From an uncultured Bacteroidales bacterium (GTDB lineage Bacteria > Bacteroidota > Bacteroidia > Bacteroidales > FEN-979), in NCBI GenBank assembly GCA_903877385.1, contig CAIRDP010000038.1:48325-112324 (forward strand): a DNA stretch of 64,000 bases. The letters are read 5' to 3'. Position 1 is the first letter of the stretch, and every line of letters begins with the position of its first letter. Positions 62,392-64,000 of this stretch are shown piece after piece. Below the pieces are notes generated by a model. That model ran no database searches, had not been told where the DNA came from, and saw only the letters and a list, made by a program, of their open reading frames with translations. A program made the position numbers and the translations under genes.

Positions 62392-63270
62392 TTACTGATA
62401 AAGATCAGCCAGAATGAACTTTTTCATTTTCAGGAAGGCTTCCATCACTTTTCCAGCGCGTGAAGGGTCGCTCAGAAGTTCTTCCAGGACCGAAGGAATG
62501 ATCTGCCACGACAATCCGAACCTGTCTTTAAGCCATCCACATCGCTGTTCCGAACCGCCTTCACAGAGCCGTTCCCAGAAGTAATCGATCTCCTCCTGGC
62601 TGTCGCAGAAGACCTGGAAGGAGAAGGCTTCGGTAAAGTCAAAGACATGTTGCATGGATTTGCCCATAATCATGAACCCATTGCCGCTCAGGCTGAAGTG
62701 CCCATGTTGCACCGATCCTTCTTGCTCACTTCCGCCACCGGCATACCTTAAAATGCTGCCGATAGCCGATCCCGGGAACACAGAGGTGTAGAATTCAATG
62801 GCTTTATCTGACTGCGGATGATGATTGCCCATGAAAAGAAAAGCCGGAGTGATTTTTTGCGAAGTAATGACATCCAGTGCAATTTGCCAGGAAACCCCGA
62901 AACGGTCGCTGATCCAGGCATATCGTTCGCTCCACGCATAGCGGTCGAGCGGCATCATTACCATCCCGCCATCCGCCAGCTTATTATAAAGAAAATCGAC
63001 ATCCCCAACTTTTTCGCAGGCAACATACAGTGACACCGAGGGATTGAGCTTGTACATGGGCCCCCCGTTGAGGATCGTGAAAGGTTGGGAATGGAGAGTG
63101 AAGTTCACCGTGAGAACCTTGCCCACTTCCTGTTTGTGGGTTTCGAAGCCCTCTTTCCCGAAGTAGCTTATGTTTTTTATCGCTGAGCCGGGAAAGACCG
63201 AAGTGTACAATTCTGCAGCTTCTTTCGCATTACCGTCGAGCCAGAGGCAGGGGGTGATATTTTGTTTCAT
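62392..63270 (-). CDS. Two-domain VOC/PhnB-like protein
   Basis: A 292-residue protein with two tandem 3-demethylubiquinone-methyltransferase/PhnB-like VOC domains. The first has PCLWLDGNAKEAAELYTSVFPG and SLYVACEKVGDVDFLYNKL, the second TPAFLFMGNHHPQSDKAIEFYTSVFPG and FSLSGNGFMIMG. The repeat of EFYTSVFPGSA in both halves shows the duplication. The family name refers to homology, not to a known activity. A 15-bp palindrome is 21 bases upstream of its start. Confidence 0.88.
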   Translation of the reverse strand: MKQNITPCLWLDGNAKEAAELYTSVFPGSAIKNISYFGKEGFETHKQEVGKVLTVNFTLHSQPFTILNGGPMYKLNPSVSLYVACEKVGDVDFLYNKLADGGMVMMPLDRYAWSERYAWISDRFGVSWQIALDVITSQKITPAFLFMGNHHPQSDKAIEFYTSVFPGSAIGSILRYAGGGSEQEGSVQHGHFSLSGNGFMIMGKSMQHVFDFTEAFSFQVFCDSQEEIDYFWERLCEGGSEQRCGWLKDRFGLSWQIIPSVLEELLSDPSRAGKVMEAFLKMKKFILADLYQ

Positions 63271-63291
63271 TGCTGAATGATGTTTAGAAGT

Positions 63292-63306
63292 GTTACAATT
63301 TGTAAC
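63292..63306. promoter_or_regulatory. 15-bp operator-like palindrome
   Basis: GTTACAATTTGTAAC: two perfect 7-bp arms around one base, 21 bases upstream of the VOC gene. Short, symmetric and promoter-proximal. Cognate regulator unknown. Confidence 0.45.
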
Positions 63307-63322
63307 GGTTTGGGTACATTCT

Positions 63323-63880
63323 TTATTTTTTCGGAACTTTAAGAAAGCGTTTTACTTCCTGGTCGAAATCGCTTTCATAAAGCTGGTCCTGGGTAATGCG
63401 GAATTTTTCAAATTCCTTTTCGGCTAATTGTTTTGCTACCTCATGCGATATTTTACCTGCAGATTTCAGGATATCATATTCATTGAATTGAAGAAACCCA
63501 TCCAGTTTCTTTACCCAGTCGGCCATTTTCATCGGATAAAACCTTCGTTCGCTGGCCCTGATTTCCCTGATCCGTTCAAGGAGTTCATCAAAGTAATCTT
63601 TTCCAAAGCGCTTGCCTTGTTTCAGCCTTTCATCATCCAGAACGAAGCCCTTAATAATGAATTCACGCAGGGTTTTCGTGGCCCAGATCCTGAATTTAGT
63701 GGCTTGAAATGAATTGACTCTGTAACCAACAGCAATAATTGAATCCAGATTATAAAGATTTGTTAAATATTTTTTTTTATCATCGGCAGTTATTCGAATT
63801 TTTCGAATAACTGAATCTTCTTGTAATTCACCACTTTTAAAGATTTCTTTAAGGTGGTAATTAATTCTACTTTGGTACAT
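63323..63880 (-). pseudogene. Degenerate RhuM family gene (N-terminus and internal segment missing)
   Basis: A 185-codon frame. Its first part, INYHLKEIFKSGELQEDSVI, IIAVGYRVNSFQATKFRIWA and GFVLDDERLKQGKRFGKDYF, matches RhuM/virulence-protein-like genes from about residue 40 onward. It then joins abruptly after REIRASERRFY to PMKMADWVKKLDGFLQFNEY, which in the full family lies about 90 residues further on. The last part (KISHEVAKQLAEKEFEKFR, ESDFDQEVKRFL) is the normal C-terminus. So the start and a central block are missing while the frame stays open. The ATG at 63878-63880 overlaps the end of the previous gene. RhuM is often associated with mobile or restriction islands. Confidence 0.7.
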
Positions 63881-64000
63881 TGAAATTATAATAACGTGCA
63901 ATATCTCGTTGACGTTGAAGATGTCGTTTCTCTAGTTGTTCAAAGCGTTTGTCATCACTTGCATAATCATCTCCGGAACGTATTTCTTTGGCAATCAGCA
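63867..64000 (-). CDS. C-terminal fragment of an unidentified protein
   Basis: Reading into the window from the right edge, the minus strand encodes 43 residues ending in RQRDIARYYNFNVPK and then TAG (63867-63869). No family recognised. Its stop lies 11 bases downstream of the RhuM-like ATG, so the two frames overlap by 14 bases. The last dozen residues can be laid beside the segment that normally precedes INYHLKEIF in RhuM (IAxxxxxxxVP), so it may be either an upstream gene or the frameshifted N-terminus of RhuM. Confidence 0.5.
   Translation of the reverse strand, partial: LIAKEIRSGDDYASDDKRFEQLEKRHLQRQRDIARYYNFNVPK

Overview
This 64 kb window is a chromosomal segment from a member of the Bacteroidota, most likely a Bacteroidales or related environmental lineage. 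Four kinds of evidence agree. Four secreted proteins end in type IX secretion (T9SS type A) sorting domains. Many extracytoplasmic proteins carry carboxypeptidase-like (CarboxypepD_reg) domains. There is a propeller-type hybrid sensor kinase. Gene starts are repeatedly preceded by the Bacteroidota promoter signature TTTG-N19-21-TAnnTTTG, with a textbook copy ahead of rpsO. No rRNA, tRNA, CRISPR array, integrase or intact insertion sequence was recognised, and no gene-free stretch exceeds 300 bases.

Layout. 1-8.8 kb is housekeeping: the rpsO-pnp pair (pnp cut by the window edge), an aldehyde dehydrogenase whose 5' end carries an (AATC)n microsatellite, a DUF4342 protein, a TPR-comA-aroE operon, a phosphoglucosamine-mutase-type enzyme overlapping a small conserved gene, and recR. 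8.8-12.5 kb holds a MORN-like exported protein and a FIST-domain protein overlapping a soluble hybrid histidine kinase. 12.5-16.8 kb is a minus-strand operon of an NAD(P)-binding oxidoreductase, a small lipoprotein, a QueG-like Fe-S protein, a DUF4412 protein and a CarboxypepD_reg protein. 16.9-18.6 kb is a T9SS cargo protein. 18.7-24.6 kb is the most system-like block: TetR, a LolA-like protein, two FtsX-type permeases, a LolD-type ATPase and an outer-membrane beta-barrel, with an operator-like palindrome overlapping the promoter in front of tetR.

24.6-35.7 kb is almost entirely minus strand: a GH47-type mannosidase, rubrerythrin, a protein ending in a PCP_red-like domain, a collagen-like protein, a GH53 endo-galactanase, a zinc alcohol dehydrogenase, a secreted Ntn hydrolase, lipoproteins and a CarboxypepD_reg plus propeller-like protein. 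35.7-43.4 kb on the plus strand has a beta-helix-like T9SS protein, a subtilase with T9SS domain, and a multi-PAS hybrid kinase coupled to a second secreted Ntn hydrolase with a GTG start. Converging on it is a 1196-residue periplasmic-propeller hybrid kinase. 47-57.5 kb contains a 1051-residue IgGFc-binding/FISUMP surface protein, a membrane protein, a T9SS protein, a nucleoid-associated protein, a TfoX-N protein, a CarboxypepD_reg protein and a HExxH metallopeptidase-like protein. The right end has a GT-C glycosyltransferase, a PQQ-like propeller protein, a PAS histidine kinase, a double VOC protein, and a RhuM gene that appears to have lost its N-terminus and about 90 internal residues.

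Functional picture. The segment mixes core genes with a surface and environment-sensing layer: four phospho-relay kinases, T9SS cargo, glycan-active enzymes, and a TetR-controlled envelope exporter. The best candidate for an undescribed system is the TetR/LolA/FtsX2/LolD/beta-barrel operon (18733-24607). Secondary candidates are the kinase-Ntn hydrolase pair with its convergent propeller kinase, the PCP_red-domain protein beside rubrerythrin, and the repeat-encoded leader peptide in front of the aldehyde dehydrogenase. All functions are inferred from sequence reading alone.
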